A stretch of DNA of 16,725 bases from Psychrosphaera sp. GTDB taxonomy: Bacteria > Pseudomonadota > Gammaproteobacteria > Enterobacterales > Alteromonadaceae. Under the pieces are notes generated by a model. That model did not search any database, had not been told where the DNA came from, and worked only from the letters and a program-made list of their open reading frames with translations. Of the stretch, positions 6,302 to 13,490 are shown piece by piece. The position numbers and the translations under genes were made by a program. Position 1 is the stretch's first letter, and every line of letters begins with the position of its first letter. The stretch spans positions 1-16,725 of the forward strand of contig JAOHFM010000033.1 of NCBI GenBank assembly GCA_028098005.1, given 5' to 3'.

Positions 6302-6415
6302 ACCTAACGCTTGCCTAAGCGGCAATTATTAATGGGCTAAAATATTGAGCGCAGCGACAATAGCCCATTGTTAATTGTCCGAGCGAGCTTGCGAGCCTTA
6401 AGGCTCTTGTTATAT
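6302..6415 (-). repeat. attC site, divergent and longest (cassette 2)
   Basis: 114-bp site with outer heptamers acctaac (6302-6308) and gttatat (6409-6415). Arms aatgggctaaaatattg and caatagcccatt pair well, and it holds extra short repeats (gagcgagcttgcgagc). It is the longest attC here. Confidence 0.9.
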
Positions 6416-6709
6416 TTCTTTTTGCAATGTACTAACCTGAGCTTCAAGACTGTTATCAGGAATACGTTTACTCAGAATATCTAATAACTGGTCGTAACTT
6501 GCTGACTTATAACGATAGTTGTGAGAAACAGTTGCAATAATAAGAGCAAATGCCGCATAAGCAAACTCCTTTGAGTCAATGTAACCCAAATACATACAAA
6601 TAACAGTTATGAGCATAAGTGCTAGCAGGAAGAGTTGAATAAGATGTTTGGACTTCCGCTCTCGAATAGCTGATTTAACTAATCCAATCTCTTTGTCTGA
6701 TAATTCCAT
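6410..6709 (-). CDS. Small two-TM membrane protein, 99 aa (cassette 2)
   Basis: After a charged N-terminal helix (MELSDKEIGLVKSAIRERKSKH) come two hydrophobic segments: residues 23-42 (LIQLFLLALMLITVICMYLG) and 48-62 (EFAYAAFALIIATVS). A basic NYRYKS and an amphipathic C-terminal helix (YDQLLDILSKRI) follow. It is probably an inner-membrane hairpin protein with both ends in the cytoplasm. AGGAG lies 11 bases before the ATG, a slightly long spacing. The TAA stop lies within the attC R'' box. Function is unknown. Confidence 0.72.
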   Translation of the reverse strand: MELSDKEIGLVKSAIRERKSKHLIQLFLLALMLITVICMYLGYIDSKEFAYAAFALIIATVSHNYRYKSASYDQLLDILSKRIPDNSLEAQVSTLQKEI

Positions 6710-6731
6710 TTTTGATAAAACTCCTCTGGAA

Positions 6732-6828
6732 ATATAACGCCTGGTTAAGAGGCGAGTTTAGCTTGCTAAAATGTTTGCCGAAGGCTCGAGCAAGCTATTA
6801 CGAGACCTTTTTGAACCACTTGTTATGT
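6732..6828 (-). repeat. attC site, main family (first cassette)
   Basis: 97-bp site with outer heptamers atataac (6732-6738) and gttatgt (6822-6828). It terminates the cassette nearest attI. Confidence 0.93.
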
Positions 6829-6830
6829 TT

Positions 6831-7232
6831 CTATTTGAACAAAGCACCTAATAAATCAAAGATACCTACTGAAGCATTTGGAATATCAGCAAAAGCTGCA
6901 CCTTCTCTTTTAGTTTGGTAGTTATTAAGCATACTCTTCAAAGCTTTGGACTCGAACCATACACCCAAACAAGAAGGACAATAACTAACACCATTAAAAT
7001 CAGTTATAGAATTTAAAACTCCGCAATTCACTGGACATTTAAAGCTGGTAGTTTCATGCTCTGAGTTTTTTAATATACTAAAGAATTTTTGTGGTTCAAA
7101 TTCTTTAGTATATTGGATTGAATCAATGTAGCTTTTTGGTAGCCATGAACCCTTGCATGATTCGCAGCCATAACCAGTATGAGCTTCGGCTTTATCGGCA
7201 CTTAAAACATTTCCATCGTCTGGACACTTCAT
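6831..7232 (-). CDS. Double zinc-ribbon (zf-TFIIB-type) protein, first cassette
   Basis: This 133-aa protein carries two zinc-ribbon modules of the zf-TFIIB type. Module 1 has C3, C23 and C26 in MKCPDDG and CESCKGSWLP; the second Cys expected near position 6 is replaced by Asp, so metal binding there is doubtful or uses another ligand. Module 2 has a full CX3C and CX2C set (C66, C70, C85, C88) ending in CLGVWFE. A helical tail follows. Such proteins are uncharacterised zinc-binding proteins. The start at 7232 has a textbook AAGGAG five bases upstream; an ATG at 7250 in the R' heptamer is in frame but lacks a ribosome site. Being closest to Pc it should be the best-expressed cassette. The stop is 2 bp from the R'' box. 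Confidence 0.85.
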   Translation of the reverse strand: MKCPDDGNVLSADKAEAHTGYGCESCKGSWLPKSYIDSIQYTKEFEPQKFFSILKNSEHETTSFKCPVNCGVLNSITDFNGVSYCPSCLGVWFESKALKSMLNNYQTKREGAAFADIPNASVGIFDLLGALFK

Positions 7233-7246
7233 TTCGACTCCTTGAA

Positions 7247-7266
7247 ACATAACAGCATATTATGTG
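7247..7266 (-). other. attI: attI core recombination site
   Basis: The cassette-side R box acataac (7247-7253, GTTATGT on the cassette strand) faces an inverted L box ttatgt (7260-7265) across a 6-bp spacer, the architecture of a simple IntI core site. It lies between intI and the first cassette, and lacks the attC body. Auxiliary IntI sites may extend toward about 7345; an inverted repeat GTGCAG/CTGCAC is at 7264-7286. Confidence 0.75.
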
Positions 7267-7301
7267 CAGGTCTTATTAATCTGCACGTTTTTGATGATTA
7301 A

Positions 7302-7330
7302 ATAATCGCATAAAAATCTCCCTATATCAA
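7302..7330 (-). promoter_or_regulatory. Candidate cassette promoter Pc
   Basis: On the - strand TTGATA (7325-7330) and GATTAT (7302-7307) are 17 bp apart, with a TG extended -10 just upstream (TGC). It reads into the first cassette, about 70 bp ahead of its start codon, the position expected for an integron Pc. The match is 5 of 6 and 4 of 6 to consensus. Confidence 0.55.
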
Positions 7331-7538
7331 AACGTTATGTGAAGCAAAATCAAGGTACAGAACTAAAGTCTGTAACTACCTGTACTTCTCAGTAACTCAA
7401 GCCCCAGGGTTCTATCAAAAGGGCTATTAAATCAGTGGATTACACAATGCCCATTCAAGTTTTGAAAGTTATGTAGCGAGTGCAGTAAAAACAAAGGACA
7501 GTCTAGAATTGTTTGAAACTCACATATTTTCGCTAACA

Positions 7539-7554
7539 CTGAATTATAAATCAG
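7539..7554 (+). promoter_or_regulatory. Candidate LexA (SOS) box at intI
   Basis: CTG-N10-CAG with an AT-rich centre (ctgaattataaatcag) lies 12 bp before the intI start codon and contains a TATAAA that could be the -10. LexA repression of intI is known in many integrons. Flanks match the extended LexA consensus only partly, and no good -35 is visible. Confidence 0.55.
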
Positions 7555-7565
7555 CGGGGTGAAAT

Positions 7566-8564
7566 ATGGGACAGTCTCCTTTTTTAGAGAGCATTAGAGC
7601 GGTACTAAGAACTAGGCATTACAGCCTACAAACCGAAAAAACCTACCTGCTTTGGATTAAGCGTTTTATTTTGTATCAGAATAAACGTCATCCAAAAGAT
7701 ATGGGAGAGCAGGAAGTAACAGAGTTTTTAACGCACCTAGCGTTGGAAAGAAAAGTGACGGCGGCTACACAAAATTTAGCGCTTTGTTCAATCGTATTTA
7801 TGTATAAGCATATTTTTGATCGTGAGCTGACTCTGTTAGATGATGCCGTAAGAGCAAGAAAACCCAGACGAGTGCCAACGGTACTAACCGACGAAGAGGC
7901 TATGAGCTTGATTTCGGTAATGAAGCCGCCGTATTCACTCATGTTTTCTATGTTGTATGGCTGTGGTCTAAGAAAGGCAGAGCTCCTGTCATTAAGAGTC
8001 AAGGATATTGATTTTGGAGGAAACTCAGTGTTTGTGTTTAGAGGCAAAGGAGCAAAGGACAGAGTAACACTATTACCTAAGTCACTAGTCTCAGACATAG
8101 AAAAGCAAATCCAAAAAGTCGCCGATATTCATGAAATGGATCTTATTGAAGGAGAGGGCAGAACGAGCCTTCCCCAGAGTCTTGCCCGAAAGTACCCATC
8201 TGCAATTAAGGCATTAAAATGGCAATACCTGTTCCCTTCTAAAGTGCGCTGTATTCACCCCTACGACAACTATGTATGCCGCCATCATGTACATTGGTCA
8301 AGTTTAGCTAAAGTATTGCGCGTAGCTGTTAATCAGACCGGCATTCGCAAACATGTTACAGCACATACATTTAGGCATAGTTTTGCAACCCAACTGCTTC
8401 TAGCGGGCACTGACATAAGAACCGTACAAGAGTTACTGGGGCATTCAGACGTGCGAACAACACAAATCTATACTCATGTAGTTGGACAGCATCAATCGGG
8501 AGCGATAAGTCCTATTGATCAAAGGTATGTGTCAATGAGTGTTCGCAAATTGTGGTCTAGGTAA
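7566..8564 (+). CDS. intI: Integron integrase (tyrosine recombinase) IntI
   Basis: This 332-aa, apparently full-length recombinase catalyses attI x attC insertion and attC x attC excision. The N-terminal SAM-like domain covers about residues 5-90 (RTRHYSLQTEKTYLLWIKRF). Catalytic residues are all present: R136 in YGCGLRKAELL, a beta-hairpin Lys near 161-164 in GKGAKDR, H267 and R270 in AHTFRHSF, H293 in LLGHSD, and nucleophile Y302 in TQIYTHV. The integron-specific patch absent from XerC/D is visible at about 195-225 (SLPQSLARKYPSA, then WQYLFPS), so this is IntI rather than a phage integrase. GGGGTGA lies just before the ATG at 7566. The C terminus runs about 33 bp into the convergent MFS gene and may be slightly longer than the family norm. 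Confidence 0.96.
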   Translation: MGQSPFLESIRAVLRTRHYSLQTEKTYLLWIKRFILYQNKRHPKDMGEQEVTEFLTHLALERKVTAATQNLALCSIVFMYKHIFDRELTLLDDAVRARKPRRVPTVLTDEEAMSLISVMKPPYSLMFSMLYGCGLRKAELLSLRVKDIDFGGNSVFVFRGKGAKDRVTLLPKSLVSDIEKQIQKVADIHEMDLIEGEGRTSLPQSLARKYPSAIKALKWQYLFPSKVRCIHPYDNYVCRHHVHWSSLAKVLRVAVNQTGIRKHVTAHTFRHSFATQLLLAGTDIRTVQELLGHSDVRTTQIYTHVVGQHQSGAISPIDQRYVSMSVRKLWSR

Positions 8565-9830
8565 CGAGTCCATAATATGGTAGAGATAGATGACCACAAA
8601 GGTGAGAGCGCCGACAAAAATATACAGCCAGAAACCACCATATAAGTCTAGGATAATACCACCACCAAGTGGTGCAAGTGCGTAGCCGAAGTCATAAATA
8701 GAGGCTGCACCAAAATAGGCACCTCGTAAATGAGAAGGCGCTATTCGATCAATATGCACATTCATCGTTGGAAACAAAATTGCCTCCGCCAAGCTCATTA
8801 CCACCGTTGCGCCAATAAAGCCCCAGAACAAGGTAAGTGGGTTAAAGGCAATCCAAAATTGAGAAGCGGCCAACAATAGCAAGCCTATTTTTACGCGAGT
8901 CACTAATGTTTGCTTAGCCATTATTTTTAAAAGTATAAACTGACAACTAATGATGACTAACGCATTGGTAAATATCATTGAGGATATCAACTCAAGTAAG
9001 TTAGGAACGTCGGCACGAGTTAAATATTGCACAAGCGAGCTGTCCATTTGAGCATAAATAAACATACAAATAACATTGGCCAAAATTAAACATTGAAACA
9101 TCTTGTCTTGCCTAAGCACGGATAACGTGGTTCTAAAACTTTTGTCTGGACTTCCACTGTCAACGTCGGAATCATCACTAGCATGACCCTTTTCATTGCC
9201 ATTATCATCATATTGGCCACGGCTTTGATTCGCGTTATCTAACCGCTGCTGGCCGCGAAAGCCCAAAAACAGCAGAATCAATAACAAGAAAAACGCATAG
9301 GTAGTGATATAGAAACTCGACTGTTCACCGGTTAATCCTAAAAACACCCCAGCAATAGGGCCTATGGCGCAACCCACATTTACAATAAAGTACATGGCTT
9401 GCATAGCAAGCTCTCGGGTTTGGCTATCTTTAATAATATCGCCAATAAGCGCAGACGTTAAAGGCCTCCATAAAGCCGTTGCAATTGAACAGAGGGTAAT
9501 AACGATGATAAAACTAGTGATACTGTTGGCTTCAGCAAGCAACGCAAATGAAATAATATACAGAATGCCTGTACCATACATCATTAAATGTCGGCCAAAC
9601 TTATCTGAAAGAGCACTGCCAATGAAGGTAGTAATAACAGAAACCACAGCAGACCCAGATAAAATCAATCCAACTTCAGTAGCCGTTAAACCAAATTTTT
9701 CGTACAAAATGACAGCCAAAAATGGCCACACCATATAAAAACTACCACGGGTTATAAATGAGCCAAACAGCAAAATCCACATTAGCGGCGGGAACTGCTT
9801 TAGTCGCTGAATAGAAATATCACTTTGCAT
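8532..9830 (-). CDS. MFS transporter (DHA1/MdtH-like)
   Basis: This 432-aa, 12-TM major facilitator is probably a proton-driven drug or metabolite efflux pump in the inner membrane; the substrate is unknown. TM1 begins near residue 17 (LMWILLFGSFITRG). The family motif A, GSALSDKFGR, lies in the TM2-TM3 loop at about 71-80, and TM5 shows GCAIGPIAGVFLG. A hydrophilic central loop at about 192-233, rich in Asp, Asn and Gly, separates the two six-helix halves. The start at 9830 is preferred to 9923 because the longer version would overlap the upstream gene by about 100 bp with no similarity to the family. It overlaps the GNAT gene by 11 bp, implying coupled translation. Its 3' end overlaps the convergent intI gene. 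Confidence 0.9.
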   Translation of the reverse strand: MQSDISIQRLKQFPPLMWILLFGSFITRGSFYMVWPFLAVILYEKFGLTATEVGLILSGSAVVSVITTFIGSALSDKFGRHLMMYGTGILYIISFALLAEANSITSFIIVITLCSIATALWRPLTSALIGDIIKDSQTRELAMQAMYFIVNVGCAIGPIAGVFLGLTGEQSSFYITTYAFFLLLILLFLGFRGQQRLDNANQSRGQYDDNGNEKGHASDDSDVDSGSPDKSFRTTLSVLRQDKMFQCLILANVICMFIYAQMDSSLVQYLTRADVPNLLELISSMIFTNALVIISCQFILLKIMAKQTLVTRVKIGLLLLAASQFWIAFNPLTLFWGFIGATVVMSLAEAILFPTMNVHIDRIAPSHLRGAYFGAASIYDFGYALAPLGGGIILDLYGGFWLYIFVGALTFVVIYLYHIMDSLPRPQFANTH

Positions 9831-10350
9831 TGGTGAGGCCTTTGTTTTTGGTCTCAGCGGTATACTCAAAATACAATAGTGTTTCCTCTGGATCAGTAAG
9901 GTCCTTAGTGCCTTTAGGTGCAAAGTCTAAACGTTGCAATAAAGCAATCGACTTAACATTCTCCTCTTGAACAATAGCGCATAATGTTGGAAAGCCGTTC
10001 TCAATGGCCCAATCCCTCAATCCGATAGTGGACTCAAGTGCGTAACCCTGCCCAGAAAATTCAGGTAAGAAGGCATAGCCAAGATCAGGAACATCTAATT
10101 GATCACGGTTAATGAGCGTTACACCACCAACGGGCTGGCTTGTGCTTTTTAGACATACAGCAAAAAAACCAAACGTCGGATAACCAGATGAGTAACGATG
10201 AGTAATTTCCTTTTCCGCTTTCTCAATGGTATCAATCCCTCGGTCGGCAATATTCTGCTTAAACCCTGGCGTATTTAATAGCGCCTTTATAAATGCTGCA
10301 TCGTCGATAGTGAGTTCACGGATAGTCAACCTTTGAGTTGTAAGCTGCAT
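9820..10350 (-). CDS. GNAT N-acetyltransferase, RimJ/RimL type
   Basis: This 176-aa acetyl-CoA-dependent N-acetyltransferase of the Acetyltransf_3 group opens with the typical QLTTQRLTIRELTIDDAAFI. It continues with PVGGVTLINRD, DLGYAFLPEFSGQGYALES (acetyl-CoA binding motif A, about 90-107) and the NVKSIALLQRLDF helix. Relatives acetylate ribosomal protein N termini or small molecules; the substrate cannot be read from sequence. AGGGA lies six bases before the ATG. It is the first gene of a two-gene unit with the MFS transporter, and such pairing sometimes reflects joint resistance or detoxification, which is only inference here. Confidence 0.9.
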   Translation of the reverse strand: MQLTTQRLTIRELTIDDAAFIKALLNTPGFKQNIADRGIDTIEKAEKEITHRYSSGYPTFGFFAVCLKSTSQPVGGVTLINRDQLDVPDLGYAFLPEFSGQGYALESTIGLRDWAIENGFPTLCAIVQEENVKSIALLQRLDFAPKGTKDLTDPEETLLYFEYTAETKNKGLTNAK

Positions 10351-10421
10351 ATATCGTCCCTGCCGAAGTTAAATAGAGAAGGGAAAGAATACAGCTAAAA
10401 GGTCGATAATTAACAGCATTA

Positions 10422-10446
10422 TTATCTAATTCTAAGGATTAGATAA
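10422..10446. repeat. 9-bp perfect inverted repeat upstream of the GNAT gene
   Basis: TTATCTAAT (10422-10430) and ATTAGATAA (10438-10446) are exact inverted copies with a 7-nt loop. On the - strand the right arm ends in GATAAT, a plausible -10, so the repeat could be an operator for the GNAT-MFS unit. No regulator gene is adjacent. Confidence 0.5.
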
Positions 10447-10472
10447 AGTAAAGCCCACCAGAAGATGGGCTT
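10441..10472 (-). terminator. Probable terminator of the liu operon
   Basis: A perfect 7-bp stem AAGCCCA/TGGGCTT (10451-10457 and 10466-10472) with an 8-nt loop is followed on the - strand by TTTACTTTA. It lies about 75 bp past the liuE stop codon. The T-tract is interrupted, so strength is uncertain. Confidence 0.6.
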
Positions 10473-10548
10473 AAAATATTAGAGTGAAATGTCACACTTT
10501 AGGCTACTTGATGGTGCAATTGTTTAGTAGCTTATTAGTTGTCATCCA

Positions 10549-11460
10549 CTAACTTAAAATCGCCGCTGCAACTTTAGAGTTGCTTGTTTTACCAAGTGCG
10601 TGACAAATTTTAGCGCCCGTTTCAGCAAGCTTTTTTAAGTCAACGCCGTGTTTTATGTTCAAGCCGTTAAGCATATAAACCACATCTTCAGAGGCAACAT
10701 TACCAGACGCACCTTTAGCGTAAGGGCATCCGCCTAAGCCAGCAACCGCCGAGTCTATAACGCTAACGCCCAACTCTAAACACGCGTATATGTTTGCCAA
10801 TGCTTGTCCATAAGTATCATGAAAATGAACAGCAAGGCATTCCATTGGAACCGCTTGAGCTACTGCCGCAAGCATTGCTTTGGCTTTTTCTGGTGTGCCA
10901 ACACCAATAGTATCGCCCAATGAAATTTCGTAACAACCCATTTCATAGAGTGTGCGAGCAACCTCAACCACTTTTGCTACATCCACGTCGCCTTCATAAG
11001 GACAACCCAGCACACAAGAAACGTAACCACGAACGCGAACACCACCTTGTTCTGCTCGTTCCATTATGGGTTGAAAACGAGCTAAGCTTTCTTCAATGGA
11101 ACAGTTGATATTCTTTTGACTGAAGGCTTCACTTGCAGCGCCAAAAATAGCCACTTCTTTAACACCAGCGGCCACCGCAGCCTCATAACCCTTCATATTA
11201 GGTGTGAGAGCCGGGTAGTTGATTCTATCAACTTGATTGATCATGCTATATATTTCTGCAGAGCCAGCCATTTGCGGCACCCATTTAGGTGACACAAATG
11301 AACCTGCTTCAATAACGCTAAGGCCGGTTTGCGACAAGTTGTTAATGAGCGCAACTTTATCTTCAATGCTCACCGGCACTTCGTTTTGTAAGCCGTCTCG
11401 AGGACCAACTTCGACAATTTTTACTGACTCAGGAAAGCTATTGCTCATTACTATGGTCAT
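10549..11460 (-). CDS. liuE: Hydroxymethylglutaryl-CoA lyase
   Basis: This 303-aa enzyme splits 3-hydroxy-3-methylglutaryl-CoA into acetyl-CoA and acetoacetate, the last step of leucine degradation. TIM-barrel HMGL signatures are all present: [10 protein letters not shown] with R21 and D22, metal ligands H212 and H214 in [10 protein letters not shown], and the mobile catalytic loop [14 protein letters not shown] with C245. The ATG at 11460 has GAGGA six to seven bases upstream and begins 2 bp after the liuD stop, so expression is operonic and probably coupled. The length matches bacterial homologues. It is the last gene of the liu cluster, followed by a probable terminator. Confidence 0.96.
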   Translation of the reverse strand: MTIVMSNSFPESVKIVEVGPRDGLQNEVPVSIEDKVALINNLSQTGLSVIEAGSFVSPKWVPQMAGSAEIYSMINQVDRINYPALTPNMKGYEAAVAAGVKEVAIFGAASEAFSQKNINCSIEESLARFQPIMERAEQGGVRVRGYVSCVLGCPYEGDVDVAKVVEVARTLYEMGCYEISLGDTIGVGTPEKAKAMLAAVAQAVPMECLAVHFHDTYGQALANIYACLELGVSVIDSAVAGLGGCPYAKGASGNVASEDVVYMLNGLNIKHGVDLKKLAETGAKICHALGKTSNSKVAAAILS

Positions 11461-11462
11461 AA

Positions 11463-13490
11463 CTATTCCTCTTCATATTCAATTGCAATAAGCTCCGCGC
11501 CGTCTGCAACCAAATCGCCAGGAGCAAAAAAGACTTCTTTCACCACGCCGTCTTTTGGCGCTTTAATGGTGTACTCCATTTTCATGGCTTCCATGATGAT
11601 CAGGTTTTGATCCGCATTAACCTTATCACCGGCACTTACCATAACGTCAACTAATGTGCCGTTCATAGGTGCAGTTAAACCACCGCCTTGCTCTAGTTCG
11701 GCACTAGCATAATCAACAGGTACATCTTTGATAAAGGTAGTAACGTCTTTATTGTTAAAGACGGTAAGTTTATTCTCAAAGTCAGCCACGGTAACCGTGA
11801 TTTTATGACCATCAATAGAGGCCACAAGCTCATCATCATTAAGCGCACCTGAAACCGCAATTGCAGTGCCGGACAACGTCATTAATAAAGTCATGGTGCT
11901 TGCATTTTCAACGCGTTCAGCGGCAACCACATGGGTTTCACCTGCCTCGTCCGTTAGCTTCACTGTAAACTGTTGAGCTTCATTAACTTTCCAGCCAGTA
12001 AATGAATGCCATGGTGAATATGGATCGTTGGATGCCTCCGCAACCAAAGCATTGTCATTAGCTTGTTTTAGCAATTGATATAACGCGGCCAGCGCTAATG
12101 ATTGTTTTTGATCTGTGTGGTTAGGTGTAAACAAGGTGTCATTGTGCTTAGTGATAAAGTTGGTATCTAAATCAGCAGCTTGGAATGACTTATGTTCAAG
12201 TAGGCTAGCTAAAAACGCTAAATTAGTAGTAACCCCAGCAATACGATAATCATCTAAAGCACGCAACATACGTTGTAACGCACGTTCACGGTTTTCATCC
12301 CACACAATAAGCTTGGCAATCATTGGATCGTAGAAAGTTGACACTTCATCGTTTTCACGAACGCCCGTATCAACTCGAACGTGTCGATTTTGCTCAGGCT
12401 GACGCAAGTAATGAAGATGGCCCGTTGCCGGTAAAAAGTCATTGTCTGGATCTTCGGCATAAATACGTACTTCAAAAGCATGACCATTAACGGCAACGTC
12501 TTGTTGTGATATCGGCAGTGATTCACCTGATGCTATTTGCAATTGCCATTCAACTAAATCTTGGCCTGTGATCATTTCAGTTACAGGGTGTTCAACTTGC
12601 AAACGTGTATTCATTTCCATGAAGTAGAAAGAACCGTCTACGTCATATAGAAATTCAACCGTACCTGCACCTTCATAGTCAATAGCTTGTGCAGCCCTAA
12701 CCGCAGCTTCACCCATGGCGATGCGTATTTCTGTTGGTAAACCAGGTGCTGGCGCTTCTTCAATAACCTTTTGGTGACGACGTTGCACAGAGCAGTCGCG
12801 CTCGGCTAAGTAAACACCATTGCCATGCTGATCACAGAATACTTGGATTTCAACGTGGCGAGGTTTTGTTAAATAACGCTCAATAAGCATTTTGTCGTTG
12901 CCAAAACCGTTAATGGCTTCACGTTTTGCTGAGGCGAGGGCATCGTCAAACTCTTTTTCATTTTCAACAATACGCATCCCTTTACCGCCGCCGCCGTAAG
13001 CTGCTTTTAACAGTTGCGGGTAGCCAATTTTTGCAGATTCAGCTTTTAGAAATTCTGGGTCTTGGTTGTCGCCATGATAACCGGGTACGAGTGGTACATT
13101 GGCTTTTTCCATGATGATCTTAGCGGCACTTTTTGAGCCCATGGCTTCGATGGCACCAATTGGAGGTCCAATAAAAACAATATCATTGTCTGCACAGGCA
13201 TGTGCAAACAAAGAGTTTTCCGACAGAAAACCGTAACCAGGGTGAATGGCTTGTGCGCCAGACTTTTTGGCAACATCAATGATGGTTTGGTATTTTAAGT
13301 ATGAATCTTTACTCGGTGCTGGGCCAATTAAGAATGCTTCGTCCGCCATACTAACGTGACGTGATTGAGCATCCGCTTCAGAATAAACAGCCACACAGCG
13401 AATACCCATTTTATGGGCCGTTTCGATAACGCGACAGGCGATTTCGCCTCGGTTTGCTATTAAAATTTTATTAAACATAAGAAATTCCAT
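11463..13490 (-). CDS. liuD: 3-methylcrotonyl-CoA carboxylase, biotin-containing (alpha) subunit
   Basis: This 675-aa subunit carboxylates biotin with ATP and bicarbonate, and its BCCP domain shuttles carboxyl to the LiuB subunit. In order: biotin carboxylase N domain ([16 protein letters not shown]), ATP-grasp domain with [11 protein letters not shown] and [13 protein letters not shown], biotin carboxylase C domain ending near residue 450, a less conserved linker, then a C-terminal biotinyl domain with EAMKM and the biotinylated Lys at about 637. The ATG at 13490 overlaps the liuC stop as TAATG, with AAGGG upstream, suggesting coupling; M5 at 13478 is an alternative start matching many homologues. 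It fits the liuA-E order, which separates it from propionyl-CoA or geranyl-CoA carboxylase alpha subunits. Confidence 0.95.
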   Translation of the reverse strand: MEFLMFNKILIANRGEIACRVIETAHKMGIRCVAVYSEADAQSRHVSMADEAFLIGPAPSKDSYLKYQTIIDVAKKSGAQAIHPGYGFLSENSLFAHACADNDIVFIGPPIGAIEAMGSKSAAKIIMEKANVPLVPGYHGDNQDPEFLKAESAKIGYPQLLKAAYGGGGKGMRIVENEKEFDDALASAKREAINGFGNDKMLIERYLTKPRHVEIQVFCDQHGNGVYLAERDCSVQRRHQKVIEEAPAPGLPTEIRIAMGEAAVRAAQAIDYEGAGTVEFLYDVDGSFYFMEMNTRLQVEHPVTEMITGQDLVEWQLQIASGESLPISQQDVAVNGHAFEVRIYAEDPDNDFLPATGHLHYLRQPEQNRHVRVDTGVRENDEVSTFYDPMIAKLIVWDENRERALQRMLRALDDYRIAGVTTNLAFLASLLEHKSFQAADLDTNFITKHNDTLFTPNHTDQKQSLALAALYQLLKQANDNALVAEASNDPYSPWHSFTGWKVNEAQQFTVKLTDEAGETHVVAAERVENASTMTLLMTLSGTAIAVSGALNDDELVASIDGHKITVTVADFENKLTVFNNKDVTTFIKDVPVDYASAELEQGGGLTAPMNGTLVDVMVSAGDKVNADQNLIIMEAMKMEYTIKAPKDGVVKEVFFAPGDLVADGAELIAIEYEEE

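Larger units (their letters stand above)
1..8564 (-). mobile_element. Chromosomal integron: intI, attI and 12-cassette array
   Basis: The element consists of an integron integrase gene on the + strand, an attI core at about 7247-7266, and at least 12 gene cassettes running leftward and continuing past the left edge. Cassettes are separated by 97-114 bp attC sites at 481, 1385, 2072, 2559, 3463, 4271, 4796, 5233, 5719, 6302 and 6732, with a truncated one at 1-13. Many near-identical attC sites, mostly hypothetical cassette genes and a resident housekeeping flank are typical of sedentary chromosomal integrons rather than the clinical mobile classes. No transposase or resistance gene is seen. 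The array direction (cassettes read opposite to intI) is the canonical one. Confidence 0.95.

Noticed and set aside
1..6828. CRISPR array
   Set aside because: Repeats are about 97 bp with imperfect internal symmetry, spaced by several hundred bp of coding DNA; this is attC, not CRISPR.
9364..9738. + strand ORF of 124 aa opposite the MFS gene
   Set aside because: It is a shadow frame of a clear 12-TM transporter, with no ribosome site or domain.
9831..9923. Upstream start for the MFS gene
   Set aside because: It is antisense-free but lies wholly within the GNAT gene; the extra residues are unlike MFS N termini, and the ATG at 9830 fits the family.
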